42,643 bases of DNA from Burkholderiaceae bacterium. Lineage in GTDB: Bacteria > Pseudomonadota > Gammaproteobacteria > Burkholderiales > Burkholderiaceae_C. Under the pieces are notes generated by a model. The model was given only the letters and a program-made list of their open reading frames with translations, had not been told where the DNA came from and did no database searches. This document shows, one piece after another, positions 23,572-33,634 of the stretch. Each line of letters opens with the position of its first letter. Within the stretch, counting starts at the first letter, position 1. The DNA lies in assembly GCA_013360485.1 (NCBI GenBank), contig JABWBN010000008.1:1-42643 (forward strand), written 5' to 3'. The position numbers were made by a program, and so were the translations under genes.

Positions 23572-23963
23572 GCACACGCATCCTGATCGCAGACGACGAG
23601 CCCAACATCCTGATTTCGCTGGAATACCTGATGAAGCGCGCCGGCTACGAGGTACTGCTTGCGCGCGACGGCCAGGAGGCGCTCGACATGATGCGCCGCG
23701 AACACCCGTCACTGGTGCTGTTGGACGTGATGATGCCGCTGAAGACAGGCTTCGAGGTCTGCCAGGAACTGCGTGCAGACGACTCGTTGCGCGACATCCT
23801 GGTGCTGATGCTCACCGCAAAAGGCCGCGACACCGACATCGCCAAGGGTCTGGCTATGGGCGCCGATGCCTACATGACCAAACCATTTTCCACGCAGGAG
23901 TTGGTGCAGAAGGTTCGCTCGATGCTGGACGCGCCCGATCCCCCCGCACCCGGTCGGCCATGA
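23568..23963 (+). CDS. Stand-alone receiver-domain response regulator
   Basis: A 131-residue single receiver. The acidic pocket is D9, D10 and the phospho-acceptor D53 (LVLLDVMMP), with T83 (LMLTAK) and K105 (MTKPFS). There is no DNA-binding domain, unlike CrbR or other output regulators of symporter-kinases, so it must act by protein contact. It overlaps both neighbours by ATGA, so the kinase, receiver and the kinase-like exonuclease are one coupled unit; the exonuclease protein is the nearest candidate partner. Confidence 0.9.
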   Translation: MSTRILIADDEPNILISLEYLMKRAGYEVLLARDGQEALDMMRREHPSLVLLDVMMPLKTGFEVCQELRADDSLRDILVLMLTAKGRDTDIAKGLAMGADAYMTKPFSTQELVQKVRSMLDAPDPPAPGRP

Positions 23964-26161
23964 GACCGCACCAACGCCTGTTGCTCGCACAACTGGGCCT
24001 CGCGCTGGTTGTCGTCGTCTTGCTGGGCGCGTTCACCGCGATCGTCGCAGCGCTCGTCGGGTCCACGCTCACGCCCCAGGCCCGCGCGCTGTTTGGTGAG
24101 GCCTTGGCCCGTCACGCCCCTCTGGGCGTACTGGCCGCACTGGCACTCGCAGCAGGCCTTGCCGCGGTGGCGCGCCCCCTGGTGCGGCGCTACGTGGCCG
24201 CGCCGTCGCAACTGCTCGAGCAGGCCCGCGTGCTGGTTGCCACCGACGCATTCCGCGAGCTGACGACAGATGGCAACAGCGCGCTTCGCGGCTTGGCGCA
24301 AGTGGTGAACGACCTGGCACTCCTGCGCTCACAACTGCGGGCCGACATCGCTGCGCAGGTCGCGCAGGCCAGCCGCAGCATCGAGCAAGAGCGAAATCGG
24401 CTGGCCGCGCTGATGAGCGAGCTCACGCAGAGCGTGGTCGTCTGCAACCTGGACGGGCGCATCCTGTTGTACAACAACCGCGCCAGACTGCAGTTCCGGG
24501 CCTTGTCCGAGTCGCCACAACTGGGCGGTGGTGCAGAACTGCTCGGCCTGGGACGGTCGATCTACACGGTCTTCGATCGCAAGCTGGTGGCACATGCGCT
24601 GGAGCGTGTTCAGCAGCGCCTGGCCCGGGGCGTGGCCAGTCCCAGCGCGCAGTTCGTCACCACCACGCGCAGCGGTCAATTGCTGCGCGCACAACTGGCT
24701 GCAGTACGTGCTGTCGACGCGGGCGATGCGGTGAACGGCTTCGTGCTGCTGCTCGACAACATCACGACGGAGTATGAGCTCGATGCCGAGCGCGATCGCG
24801 TGCTGCACGGATTGACCGAGGGCAGCCGTGGGGCGCTTGCGAATCTTCGTGCGGCTGCAGAGATGCTGGACGACGCGGACCTGGCACCGGAGCTGCGCGA
24901 GCGATTCGTTGGCGTGGTACGCAGCGAGGCGCAGTTGCTGTCGCGCCGCATCGATGAGCTTGCAGAACGGAGCAACCTGGGACTGGCTACGCGTTGGCCG
25001 CTCGAAGAAATCCTGGCCGACGACTTCATGCAGGCGGTTCAGCGCCGCATCGAAGCGCAGACGGGCCTGCGCACGCGAGCCGACACGGTTCCCGATGGGC
25101 TGTGGCTCAAGCTCGACAGCTTCGCGATGATGCAGGCGCTGGCGACTCTGGCTCAGCGTTTGCGCGACGAATTCGAAGTCAAGACGGTGCAGTTGCGCCT
25201 GGCCGAGGGGACCGGCCCCGGCCAAGCGCACCGGGCACGGTTGGACCTGGTCTGGAGCGGGCGCGCGATGAGCACCGAGACGGTGATGACATGGGAGATG
25301 GACACGCTGGTGGGTGCCGAGGGTAGCAGCAGCGCCTTGACGTTGCGCGATGTCGTGCAGCGCCATGCTGGCGAGTTCTGGTTCGAGCGCGACCGTGTCC
25401 GGCATGAGGCGTTTTTCCGGTTCCTCGTGCCGTTGGCACCCATGGCCGGCGCCCTGCAGCCTGCACAGGGCGGCGACGGCGCCGCTGCGCACCATCCGAG
25501 CCGACCCGTGTACTACGACTTCGACCTGTTCGCGGGCAGCGACGCTTCGCATGTCCTGGACGAGCGTCGCTTGACCGACCTGACTTTTACCGTCTTCGAC
25601 ACCGAAACCACCGGGCTCGACCCGACCGGTGGCGATGAAATCATTCAAATCGGTGCAACGCGCATCGTCAACGGCCGCCTGCTGCGCGGCGAGTGTTTCG
25701 ATCAACTGGTCGACCCTCGGCGCAGCATACCGGCCGAAGGCATCCCCATCCACGGGATCACGCCCGAGATGGTGGCAGGCAAGCCGGCCATCGACGAGGT
25801 GCTGCCAGCCTTTCACGCCTACGCGCAGGACACGATCCTGGTGGCCCACAACGCGGCGTTCGACATGCGCTTCCTTCAGCTGAAGGAAGCGACGACCGGC
25901 CTGCGCTTCGATCAGCCTGTGCTTGACACGTTGCTGCTGTCCGAAGCCGTGCACCCGCAGCAGGACTCCCACCGACTCGAGGCCATCGCCGAGCGCTTTG
26001 GGGTGACGATCATCGGTCGCCACACGGCCCTTGGCGATGCGCTGGTAACGGCCGAGATCTTCCTGCGACTTGTGCCGCTGCTGGCCGAAAAGGGCATCCA
26101 CACATTGGGTCAGGCCCGCGCGGCGGCGCAGAAGAGCTGGTACGCGCGGGTCCAATACTGA
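23960..26161 (+). CDS. Membrane pseudo-kinase fused to DEDDh 3'-5' exonuclease
   Basis: A 733-residue protein. Residues 6-36 and 52-79 are two membrane helices. Residues ~150-275 form a PAS-like sensor (MSELTQSVVVCNLDGRILLY). Residues ~278-480 have the layout of a histidine kinase, but the DHp-like helix (GLTEGSRGALANLRAAAEML) lacks the phospho-His and the ATPase part lacks N and G1 boxes. Residues ~530-733 form a complete DnaQ-like exonuclease: FDTETTGLDP (D547, E549), VAHNAAFDMRFL, then HRLEAIAERFGV and RHTALGDA, giving all DEDDh residues. It is co-translated with the receiver. Databases often name such proteins DNA polymerase III epsilon; the sensor half shows that is not its role. Confidence 0.88.
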   Translation: MRPHQRLLLAQLGLALVVVVLLGAFTAIVAALVGSTLTPQARALFGEALARHAPLGVLAALALAAGLAAVARPLVRRYVAAPSQLLEQARVLVATDAFRELTTDGNSALRGLAQVVNDLALLRSQLRADIAAQVAQASRSIEQERNRLAALMSELTQSVVVCNLDGRILLYNNRARLQFRALSESPQLGGGAELLGLGRSIYTVFDRKLVAHALERVQQRLARGVASPSAQFVTTTRSGQLLRAQLAAVRAVDAGDAVNGFVLLLDNITTEYELDAERDRVLHGLTEGSRGALANLRAAAEMLDDADLAPELRERFVGVVRSEAQLLSRRIDELAERSNLGLATRWPLEEILADDFMQAVQRRIEAQTGLRTRADTVPDGLWLKLDSFAMMQALATLAQRLRDEFEVKTVQLRLAEGTGPGQAHRARLDLVWSGRAMSTETVMTWEMDTLVGAEGSSSALTLRDVVQRHAGEFWFERDRVRHEAFFRFLVPLAPMAGALQPAQGGDGAAAHHPSRPVYYDFDLFAGSDASHVLDERRLTDLTFTVFDTETTGLDPTGGDEIIQIGATRIVNGRLLRGECFDQLVDPRRSIPAEGIPIHGITPEMVAGKPAIDEVLPAFHAYAQDTILVAHNAAFDMRFLQLKEATTGLRFDQPVLDTLLLSEAVHPQQDSHRLEAIAERFGVTIIGRHTALGDALVTAEIFLRLVPLLAEKGIHTLGQARAAAQKSWYARVQY

Positions 26162-26184
26162 CCCGGCAAGAACAGAGTCGGGCC

Positions 26185-27687
26185 TCAGCGGTAGCGCTGG
26201 GCCAGGACGCTTTGCAGCGTCCGGACGACTTCGAACGCGTCCTTGAGCTGCGTGCGTTCGAAATTGCTGAGCTCGGACAGAGAGAGCATGTTGTCGGCGG
26301 GCCGGCCGCTCTCGATCAGTCGTGCCTGATGGCGGATGCGCAGTGTACCCAGGAACTCCAGTGCGTCGCTGAGGTCACGCGAACCTTGTTCGGTGATCTC
26401 GCCACCCTGTGCGGCGACAGCCAGCCGCTCGGTGGTATTGACCGCTTCATGTCCGCCGGCGAGCGCGTAGATGCGAGCCAGGTCGACGACAGGCACGATG
26501 CCGGTGTGCTTGAGATCGACCGCATCGCGGGCTGTCTCGGTTCGCACGGTGTGTATGCCCCCGAAGAGCGACAAGGGTGGACGGTGTGTCAGCGCATTGC
26601 CCACCATGAATGCCAGGAAAATGCGGTTGTCGCGCGTTTGCCTCAGCACCTTTCGACGAAGTTCGCTGAGCAGCGCGGTGCTTCCATGGATGGCCCGCAA
26701 GTCGAAGAACACGCACGTGAGCATCAGTGCTTTGGGCTCCGGCGCATCCGTCCATCGCTCGAAGTAGTCGGCCCAGCGACGCAGCGGTTGTCGCCAGGTC
26801 TCGGTCCGAGCCATCATCTCGCCCGGGCAGTAGACGTAGCCACACGCGTGCAAGCCGTCATTGACGAAATTCGCGAGGGCGTCGAAGTATGCACCGTGAC
26901 GAGCCGGGTCGTAGGCATCGTCGAGCACCATGCAATTGTCCTGGTCGCTGCGCGCAGTCTGCTCGTTGCGCGCCTGGCTGCCTGCCGCAACCCAGGCATA
27001 GTCCACAGGCGGCGGACCGAACCGGGCCTCACCCAGCTGCAGCAGGCGGACGGTCAATGCGTCCGTGACGGCCGTGATGATCTGTCCCGTTGCATAGGCG
27101 CTGGCGTGCGCGGCCACCAGACTGCGCTGCACATCGCGTACACGTGCAGACACGTTCACGAGGTCCTCGAGCGCGCCCTGCCTGTGGATGTCGGCGGTCA
27201 GGTAGACCGCCGACGTGCTGAGTTGCTCCGTCAGGTCGGTGGCGGTGACCATGCCGACCGGCCGCTGGCCGTCGAGCACGGGTACGTGATGGACATTGTG
27301 GCGTGCCATCAGCAGCAATGCCTCAAACGCGGGTCGTTGCACGTCGAGCACCAGTGGCGCCAGGGTCGCGATCTCGTGGACGGGCGTCGCCGGGTCCAGT
27401 CCGGCCGCCAATGCGCGATTGCGCAGGTCGCGGTCGGTGACGAGCCCGAACAACATGCCCTGCTCCACGAGCAGCACCGATGACACACGCTGGTCACGCA
27501 TCGTCTGAGCCGCGACCAGGATGCTGGCATCCGGAGGCAAGGTGACCGGTGCGCGCTTGAGCAGCCGGCGCATGGGCATGTTCATCAAAACCAGATACGG
27601 GTCGGCGTTGCGAGCCAGCGCCACGTCCCTGGTCTGCAGGGGTGCTCCCGGTGTGTTCTTGGCTTGCGTAGGCTCTGCGTCGTTCAT
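26185..27687 (-). CDS. CBS-pair and DUF294 nucleotidyltransferase-like protein
   Basis: A ~500-residue soluble protein converging on the exonuclease gene (23 bp between stops). Residues ~25-165 form two CBS motifs (VAAQTMRDQRVSSVLLVEQG; GLVTDRDLRNRALAAGLD; LLMARHNVHHVPVL). Next is DUF294: WVAAGSQARNEQTARSDQDN, a GlnD-like nucleotidyltransferase site with G-S and D-x-D-N. The DUF294 C-terminal helical domain follows. The start is uncertain: ATG 27687 is chosen, GTG 27762 is also open, and neither has a strong ribosome site. The usual N-terminal cyclic-nucleotide-binding domain is absent. CBS domains typically bind adenosine nucleotides, and the family recurs beside acetate symporter genes, so it may modify a partner in this locus. 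Confidence 0.82.
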   Translation of the reverse strand: MNDAEPTQAKNTPGAPLQTRDVALARNADPYLVLMNMPMRRLLKRAPVTLPPDASILVAAQTMRDQRVSSVLLVEQGMLFGLVTDRDLRNRALAAGLDPATPVHEIATLAPLVLDVQRPAFEALLLMARHNVHHVPVLDGQRPVGMVTATDLTEQLSTSAVYLTADIHRQGALEDLVNVSARVRDVQRSLVAAHASAYATGQIITAVTDALTVRLLQLGEARFGPPPVDYAWVAAGSQARNEQTARSDQDNCMVLDDAYDPARHGAYFDALANFVNDGLHACGYVYCPGEMMARTETWRQPLRRWADYFERWTDAPEPKALMLTCVFFDLRAIHGSTALLSELRRKVLRQTRDNRIFLAFMVGNALTHRPPLSLFGGIHTVRTETARDAVDLKHTGIVPVVDLARIYALAGGHEAVNTTERLAVAAQGGEITEQGSRDLSDALEFLGTLRIRHQARLIESGRPADNMLSLSELSNFERTQLKDAFEVVRTLQSVLAQRYR

Positions 27688-27807
27688 AGGCAAGGTCGTC
27701 CCGGTCAAGCCTGGGGGCTGCAGATCGGCACGAATTCGTGCGTCGGCTTGATTCTGCGTCACCTCTGCGCGTATGCGTCGAGGCCAGGCGTGCCGGGCGA
27801 CGACCGA

Positions 27808-28287
27808 TCAAGTCAGACGCCAGAGGTCCAGCAGCACGCGCGTGGCCTCGCGGCGGCCGCTGGCGATCGCGATGGTCCGGTTGAGGTGCATCCAGGCCGG
27901 TGCCCCCGTGGTGAAGCGCACGCAGGTTCGGAAGAAGTACTCGGCTGGATCGACGGGTTCGCCGAGCGCCAGCCGTCTCATCACGTCGGCTGGCCCGTGG
28001 CGCAGGCCAGCGCTGCGCACCTCGATCAGCCCGCCGTCGGGTGCCGACTTGAGCACGTAGTGGGCGTCGATCTCCAGGGTGCCGTCGGCATGCTGCCACT
28101 GCCAGTCCACCCCGCCGGCAACCACTTCGCCCCGGAACTCAGGGCCGTCGACGACGCCGCCGGTCAGCGGCACGCAGCGGCGTTGACCCGCCGGCGCCGC
28201 GCCCAATACCGCCAGCGAACCCACTTCGCAGCAAATGCGGCACATCGCAGCCAAGCCGGGCCGGGGGATCGCAAGGTCCATATTCAT
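27808..28287 (-). CDS. DUF3237 family protein
   Basis: A 159-residue soluble protein from ATG 28287. It has the family pattern GGVVDGPEFRGEVVAGGVDW, LEIDAHYVLKSAPDGGLIEV, and YFFRTCVRFTTGAPAWMHLN, followed by the C-terminal RREATRVLLDLWRL. DUF3237 is a beta-barrel family without a proven reaction. Several in-frame ATGs occur at the start and none has a clear ribosome site. It stands alone between the CBS-DUF294 gene and the diguanylate cyclase, on their strand, 61 bp after the latter. Confidence 0.85.
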   Translation of the reverse strand: MNMDLAIPRPGLAAMCRICCEVGSLAVLGAAPAGQRRCVPLTGGVVDGPEFRGEVVAGGVDWQWQHADGTLEIDAHYVLKSAPDGGLIEVRSAGLRHGPADVMRRLALGEPVDPAEYFFRTCVRFTTGAPAWMHLNRTIAIASGRREATRVLLDLWRLT

Positions 28288-28348
28288 GGCGTGACGATAC
28301 GCCAACGCGCCGCGAGCCGAGCTTCCCGGCGGGAACGTCGGTCCGCGA

Positions 28349-30376
28349 TCACTGCACCGGGACTCCCGCTACCGTGTCAAGTCGCAACCGCCCCTGGACG
28401 ATCAGCGCGTCGAGGTGGTCGGCCTCGTCCCCGCTCACCGACGTGGCGCCAAATGCCAGAACAGCACGATTGCGACCATCTGTCTTGGCTCGGTAGAGGG
28501 CAGCATCGGCCAACGCCAGTAGGGTTGACCAAGCCACGCCGCTGCCGGCAGTCCAAATCAGGCCGCCCGCGGATACGCGCACCGGTTGCTGTTGGCCTTG
28601 GGGCAGCGCGAAGGGCTGGCTGCCAATGGCCGCTAGCAGGCGCCGGGTGAGTACGCCCAGGCCTTGTTCGTCGGCGCGCGGCAGGATCAGCAGAAACTCC
28701 TCCCCACCCCAGCGAACGACGGCGTCACCGTCTCGCAGTACGGCCCGCATGCGGCGGCTCAACTCGATCAGCACGGCATCGCCAGCAGCGTGCCCGTGCG
28801 TGTCGTTGACGCGTTTGAAATGGTCTGCGTCGAGCAGAAGAAGGGCGACCCTGGCGCGCTCGGCTTCGGGGCGCGCGGAGTTGTCCGCATCCAGGTGCTG
28901 CAACCGCTCCTCGCCGAATCGCCTGTTGCCCACGCCGGTGAGGGCGTCGCGATGCGATTCGTCGCTCAGGCGGGCGACGTCCTTGCGCAAGCGGCGGTTG
29001 ACACGGCGTGACCGGGTCAGGCGCCGCCAAATGAGGAAGGCCAGCAGCGCCACGGCCAGAGCGGCGGCCGCCCAAGCACGTTCACGCCAGCGTCGCAGCT
29101 CGAGTTCGGCCTCGCTGCGGTCGTTTTCGAGGCGTAGCCGTTCGATTTCGCGCAGTCGCTGCTGCGCGGCCACGGACTCCTGCAGCATCGCAATGGCCTG
29201 CTCCCGCTGGGAGTTGGTCAGCTCGGTGTTCAGCCGCACCCAGCGGTGCAGTGCCGCGAGCGCCGGTTGGCTGCGGCCTGCCGCCTCGAGGGCACGCACC
29301 TGTTGCTCGATCAGATCGGCCAGTTCGCGCTTGTCTCCCCCGCTCGAAGCTGTCTTCTCGGCAATGACGATGGCTTGCTGAACGAGCGCCAGACCTTCCT
29401 CTGTGCGCCCCAGGTGCACCCATGCCACGCCACGATTTACCAAGGCAAAGGCCTCGCCGTTGGGGTCGGATTTTCGATCCACGAGTTTCTCGGCCTCCAG
29501 CGCGAACCCTGCTGCCTGGTGATATTCCTGCAGGTCGTTGCTGAGGGCGGCGAGGTTGATGAGTGCATCGCGGTTGAAGTTTTCCAACCCACGGGTGGAC
29601 TTGCTCAGCTGGACCACTTCCAGCAGAGCGGACCGTCTCTCAGGGTTCTCTTTGAGCTGCGCCAGCTGGTAGCTGCGGTTGAACAGTAGACGGACCAAGC
29701 CGTACTGAAACCCCATCTCGCGCGCCAGCGCGATTCCGCGTGCCGAGAACTCCAGGGCGCGCTTCAAGTCGCGCCGCGTGGCGTTGGCCCGGCCCAGCGC
29801 GTCCAGAGCCAATACCAGATCGGAGGACAGGCCGCCCGCCTCGGCAACGTCGGCGGCCGTCAGCAGGTCAGCGATGGCCGCATCGTCTTGGCCCAGAAGC
29901 GCGTGCGCGCGGGCGCGGGCAGTCAACCACTCGAAGCGCAGGGGCGGGTCCGTGGGATCGGGCAAGGTCGAGAGCTCGGCGAGGCTGCGGCGCAACGATT
30001 CGGGGTCTGACGATTCGGCCTGTTGCTCGCGCCGCACGACCAACACAGCCGAGCACGGCGCACAGGCTTCGCTCTCCGCCATGGTCTGCAAACGCCGGAC
30101 TGCGGTGTCGGCCAGTTCGGGGGCGCCGATGGCCAGTGCCAGGCGTGACAGGGCGGCGTCGAATCGCCAGCGATGCTCCAGCGATGCCCGCGCGCCAGGG
30201 GCGTCGGCCTGCTGCAGCCGCTCCAGTGCGAGCACGGGCGACCGATATCCACTCGCCCTGAACTCCTGCAGCACAGCCAGGGCGTCTTCTGCGGCCTGCA
30301 AGGGCAGGTGCAGCACCAGTGCCGCGACAAGCGGCAAACGTCGCCACAAAGGCGCCCACGTCCGCCTATTCAACAA
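28349..30376 (-). CDS. TPR-sensor diguanylate cyclase (GGDEF)
   Basis: A 675-residue protein. There is an N-terminal signal sequence ([20 protein letters not shown]), then a periplasmic region of degenerate TPR helices to about residue 400. A single membrane helix follows ([16 protein letters not shown]), and then a GGDEF domain. The active motif is GGEEF at 557-561, preceded by the inhibitory RxxD site (RDGD, 548-551) at the correct 5-residue spacing, so product inhibition is expected. Catalytic [20 protein letters not shown] is intact. No ATG exists near the start; TTG 30376 fits, with GGAAGG nine bases upstream inside the overlapping DUF427 gene. Cyclic di-GMP synthesis in response to an envelope signal is inferred. 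Confidence 0.88.
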   Translation of the reverse strand: MLNRRTWAPLWRRLPLVAALVLHLPLQAAEDALAVLQEFRASGYRSPVLALERLQQADAPGARASLEHRWRFDAALSRLALAIGAPELADTAVRRLQTMAESEACAPCSAVLVVRREQQAESSDPESLRRSLAELSTLPDPTDPPLRFEWLTARARAHALLGQDDAAIADLLTAADVAEAGGLSSDLVLALDALGRANATRRDLKRALEFSARGIALAREMGFQYGLVRLLFNRSYQLAQLKENPERRSALLEVVQLSKSTRGLENFNRDALINLAALSNDLQEYHQAAGFALEAEKLVDRKSDPNGEAFALVNRGVAWVHLGRTEEGLALVQQAIVIAEKTASSGGDKRELADLIEQQVRALEAAGRSQPALAALHRWVRLNTELTNSQREQAIAMLQESVAAQQRLREIERLRLENDRSEAELELRRWRERAWAAAALAVALLAFLIWRRLTRSRRVNRRLRKDVARLSDESHRDALTGVGNRRFGEERLQHLDADNSARPEAERARVALLLLDADHFKRVNDTHGHAAGDAVLIELSRRMRAVLRDGDAVVRWGGEEFLLILPRADEQGLGVLTRRLLAAIGSQPFALPQGQQQPVRVSAGGLIWTAGSGVAWSTLLALADAALYRAKTDGRNRAVLAFGATSVSGDEADHLDALIVQGRLRLDTVAGVPVQ

Positions 30377-30647
30377 CCTGCACGCCCTTCCAGAACGCCA
30401 TGCGGCCCTTGATGGCGGCCGCCGCCTCGCTGGGCTCGGGGTAGAACCATACCGCGTCGGGGTTCAGCTCTCCATTGACCAAGAGGCTGTGGTATCGGGC
30501 TTCGCCCTTCCATGCGCAGTGCGTGCGGTGGTTGCTGAAGCTCAGGTACTCCCGCTTCACGCTGGATTCAGGGAAGTAGTGATTGCCTTCGACCACGACG
30601 GTGTCGTTGCTCTCGGCGATCACGACGCCGTTCCAGATTGCCTTCAT
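30366..30647 (-). CDS. DUF427 domain protein
   Basis: A 93-residue protein from ATG 30647 with an excellent ribosome site (AAAGGAG, nine bases before the ATG). It matches DUF427: [79 protein letters not shown]. The reaction is not known. Its end overlaps the presumed TTG start of the diguanylate cyclase gene, implying one transcript. It is divergent from ilvD. Confidence 0.9.
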   Translation of the reverse strand: MKAIWNGVVIAESNDTVVVEGNHYFPESSVKREYLSFSNHRTHCAWKGEARYHSLLVNGELNPDAVWFYPEPSEAAAAIKGRMAFWKGVQVVE

Positions 30648-30875
30648 TGCTTCAAACTCCTTTGCGTTCATGGCGACCAGCTGCCCGGTTCAGACCATCG
30701 GCATTGGGTCGTCGCTGACGGCCCTCGTGCGGGGCGTTGGCGATGCGCCGTGTGGTCTCGGAACTCACGGGGATTTGCGTGTCGCAGTGGCTGCAGGGGG
30801 TTCTGCGTGCCCGGGTCCCGCGGCCATCGTGGCCCAGGCGAGAATACGCGAACCCCGACCTCCCGTGACCACGCC

Positions 30876-32735
30876 ATGCCCACCTACCGTTCCAGAACCT
30901 CCACCGCCGGCCGCAACATGGCGGGTGCCCGCTCGCTGTGGCGCGCCACCGGCATGAAGGACGAGGACTTTGCCAAGCCCATCATTGCGGTAGCCAACAG
31001 CTTCACCCAGTTCGTCCCCGGCCACGTCCACCTGAAGGACCTGGGGCAGCTGGTCGCGCGCGAAATCGAAGCCAGCGGTGGCGTGGCCAAAGAGTTCAAC
31101 ACCATCGCCGTGGACGATGGCATCGCCATGGGTCACGACGGCATGCTGTACTCGCTGCCCAGCCGCGACATCATTGCCGACAGCGTCGAGTACATGGTCA
31201 ACGCCCACTGCGCCGACGCGCTGGTGTGCATCAGCAACTGCGACAAGATCACCCCCGGCATGCTGATGGCGGCCATGCGGCTGAACATCCCCGTGGTGTT
31301 TGTCTCGGGTGGCCCCATGGAGGCCGGCACCGCGCGTCTGGCCAATCCGGCCACGCAGGCCATCGAGATCCGCAAGCTCGATCTGATCGACGCCATGGTG
31401 ATGGCCGCCGACAGCGCTGTCAGCGATGCCGACCTGGCCGAGGCCGAGCGCTCGGCCTGCCCGACCTGCGGCAGTTGCTCCGGGATGTTCACGGCCAATT
31501 CGATGAACTGCCTGACCGAGGCGCTGGGCCTGTCGCTGCCCGGCAATGGCACGTTGGTGGCCACGCACGCCGACCGCGAGCGGCTGTTCCGTCGTGCCGG
31601 CCGCCTGGTGGTGGAACTGGCCAGGCGCTACTACGAGGGCGGCGACGAGCGCGTGCTGCCTCGCGCCATCGGCAGGGCAGCCTTCGAGAACGCGATGGCG
31701 CTGGATATCGCCATGGGCGGATCCACCAACACGATCCTGCACATCCTGGCCACGGCCCAGGAGGCCGGCATCGACTTCACCATGGCCGACATCGACCGCC
31801 TGTCGCGCAGCGTGCCTCAGCTGTGCAAGGTGGCGCCCAACACGACCGAGTACCACGTCGAGGACGTGCACCGCGCCGGCGGCATCATGGCCATCCTGGG
31901 CGAACTGGCCCGCGCCGGCAAGTTGCACCTGGATGTTCCCACCGTGCACAGCCCCACGCTGGGCGCGGCCCTGCAGGCCTGGGACATCCGCTCCACCACG
32001 GACGAGGCGGTAAAGACCTTCTACCGGGCGGGCCCAGGCGGCCGGCCGACACAGGTCGCCTTCAGCCAGGAGGCCCGGTGGCCCAGCCTGGATGCTGATC
32101 GGGTGAAGGGTTGCATCCGCGCGATCGACCATGCCTATTCGCTCGAGGGCGGGCTGGCGGTGTTGCGCGGCAACATCGCCCGGGATGGATGTGTGGTCAA
32201 GACCGCAGGGGTCGACGACAGCCTGCTGGTCTTCGAGGGACCTGCCCACGTGGTCGAGAGCCAGGACGAAGCGGTGGAGCACATCCTGGCCGACCAGGTG
32301 ATGCCAGGCGACGTCGTGGTCGTTCGCTACGAAGGCCCCAAGGGTGGCCCCGGCATGCAGGAAATGCTCTATCCCACCAGCTACATCAAGAGCAAGGGAC
32401 TGGGCAAGGTCTGCGCTCTGCTGACCGATGGTCGCTTTTCCGGCGGCACATCGGGACTGTCGATCGGCCACTGCTCACCGGAAGCAGCGGCCGGTGGCGC
32501 CATCGGCCTGGTGCGTACGGGCGATCGGATACGCATCGACATCCCGAATCGCACGATCGATGTGTTGCTCAGCGACGACGAGCTGTCCCGCCGCCGCGCT
32601 GAACAAGACGCGAAGGGGTGGCGGCCCGCTACGCAGCGACCGCGCAAGGTTTCGGCGGCGCTGAAGGCCTATGCGCTTCTGGCCACCAGCGCGGACAAGG
32701 GCGCGGTGCGCGATCTGGACAGGCTCACGGACTGA
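30876..32735 (+). CDS. ilvD: Dihydroxy-acid dehydratase
   Basis: A 619-residue enzyme of branched-chain amino acid and pantothenate synthesis (2,3-dihydroxy-3-methylacid to 2-oxo acid). It has the family start [20 protein letters not shown], the cluster ligands in [14 protein letters not shown] and [18 protein letters not shown], and [14 protein letters not shown]. The substrate-binding C-terminal barrel includes [20 protein letters not shown] and [15 protein letters not shown]. Length and motifs match the [4Fe-4S] E. coli type. The frame is open far upstream, but this ATG is where family similarity begins. A GC hairpin (32770-32788) separates it from the convergent cold-shock gene. Confidence 0.95.
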   Translation: MPTYRSRTSTAGRNMAGARSLWRATGMKDEDFAKPIIAVANSFTQFVPGHVHLKDLGQLVAREIEASGGVAKEFNTIAVDDGIAMGHDGMLYSLPSRDIIADSVEYMVNAHCADALVCISNCDKITPGMLMAAMRLNIPVVFVSGGPMEAGTARLANPATQAIEIRKLDLIDAMVMAADSAVSDADLAEAERSACPTCGSCSGMFTANSMNCLTEALGLSLPGNGTLVATHADRERLFRRAGRLVVELARRYYEGGDERVLPRAIGRAAFENAMALDIAMGGSTNTILHILATAQEAGIDFTMADIDRLSRSVPQLCKVAPNTTEYHVEDVHRAGGIMAILGELARAGKLHLDVPTVHSPTLGAALQAWDIRSTTDEAVKTFYRAGPGGRPTQVAFSQEARWPSLDADRVKGCIRAIDHAYSLEGGLAVLRGNIARDGCVVKTAGVDDSLLVFEGPAHVVESQDEAVEHILADQVMPGDVVVVRYEGPKGGPGMQEMLYPTSYIKSKGLGKVCALLTDGRFSGGTSGLSIGHCSPEAAAGGAIGLVRTGDRIRIDIPNRTIDVLLSDDELSRRRAEQDAKGWRPATQRPRKVSAALKAYALLATSADKGAVRDLDRLTD

Positions 32736-32769
32736 AGCTTGCGGCGCGGCCGCCTGCATTGCTGCGGGC

Positions 32770-32788
32770 AGGCCGCCGCGGGCGGCCT
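32770..32788. terminator. GC hairpin between ilvD and csp
   Basis: AGGCCGCC (32770-32777) pairs with GGCGGCCT (32781-32788) across a 3-base loop, 35 bp past the ilvD stop and touching the csp stop. It lacks a T run, so termination strength is uncertain; it may act as a bidirectional stabiliser. Confidence 0.4.
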
Positions 32789-33015
32789 CAGACCGTTGCC
32801 GGCTCGTCCTGCCCGACAGGGCGGATGCGTTGAGCGAGGTTGCCCTTGGGGCCTGTGACCAGCTCGAAGCTGACCTTGCCCCCTTGCTTCAACGTTCGAA
32901 ACCCTTCCATCTCGATGGCCGAGAAGTGGGCAAAGACGTCTGGGCCTCCCGCTTCGGGTTCGATGAATCCGAATCCCTTGGCATCGTTGAACCACTTGAC
33001 GGTACCGAACTGCAT
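32788..33015 (-). CDS. Cold-shock-like protein (CspA family)
   Basis: A 75-residue single cold-shock domain from ATG 33015, with GGGAG upstream. It has both RNA-binding motifs (KGFGFI, DVFAHF) and the sequence [20 protein letters not shown]. The C-terminal tail [13 protein letters not shown] is slightly longer than in CspA. It acts as a nucleic-acid chaperone in the cytoplasm. Its 266-bp upstream region is shared with clpS on the other strand. Confidence 0.95.
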   Translation of the reverse strand: MQFGTVKWFNDAKGFGFIEPEAGGPDVFAHFSAIEMEGFRTLKQGGKVSFELVTGPKGNLAQRIRPVGQDEPATV

Positions 33016-33210
33016 GTCGACTCTCCCTGATAGCCTGAGACAGCGCTTTGTTCAAAAATTCTGGACGTCGAGCCGCAACAGCGTCAAGGAGGGGATCTGG
33101 ACAGGTGGTTGTCAATATTTCCCTACGGATCGCACCGGGTGCGACGCGAGGTTCGGGCGCCGCTCAGGCTGAAGAGCATCTGGTGCACCGCCGGGCCCCA
33201 TTTCGCACGC

Positions 33211-33238
33211 TTGCAATCATCCGCTGCGGTGCAATATT
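33211..33238 (+). promoter_or_regulatory. Candidate sigma-70 promoter for clpSA
   Basis: TTGCAA (33211-33216) and AATATT (33233-33238) are spaced by 16 bases and lie 44 bp before the clpS ATG. A second -10-like TAGAAT (33272-33277) is so close to the ATG that it would give a nearly leaderless transcript. Neither was tested. Confidence 0.35.
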
Positions 33239-33281
33239 CGGATGGCATCACCCACCCTGGACCGCCTCGCTAGAATGAACC

Positions 33282-33634
33282 ATGCCTGAGGATCCGTCGA
33301 CGCCCGAGCAGCCACCGACGCAGCCGCGCCGCGAGGACGGCGCGGCCGGAGCCGTGGTGGCCGAGCGCAAGTTGGCCCGGACCAAACCGCCGAAAATGTT
33401 CCAGGTGGTGATGCTCAACGATGATTTCACCCCGATGGAGTTCGTGGTGATGGTGTTGCAGCAATACTTCAAGCGTGATCTGGAGACGGCCACGCAGATC
33501 ATGCTCAAGATCCACCACGAGGGCCGCGCGGTCTGTGGGGTGTATACCCGCGACGTCGCAGCCACGAAAGTCGAACTCGTCCTCGCCGCGGCGCAGCGCG
33601 CCGGGCATCCGCTGCAGTGCATTATGGAGGCCGC

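Noticed and set aside
23568-23963. CrbR-type transcription regulator
   Set aside because: The protein ends with the receiver domain; there is no helix-turn-helix.
24329-26155. Minus-strand frame of ~600 codons
   Set aside because: It is antisense to the kinase-like exonuclease gene, which carries all DEDDh residues.
23960-26161. DNA polymerase III epsilon subunit
   Set aside because: The exonuclease is fused to membrane, PAS and kinase-like domains and sits in a signalling operon, unlike replicative DnaQ.
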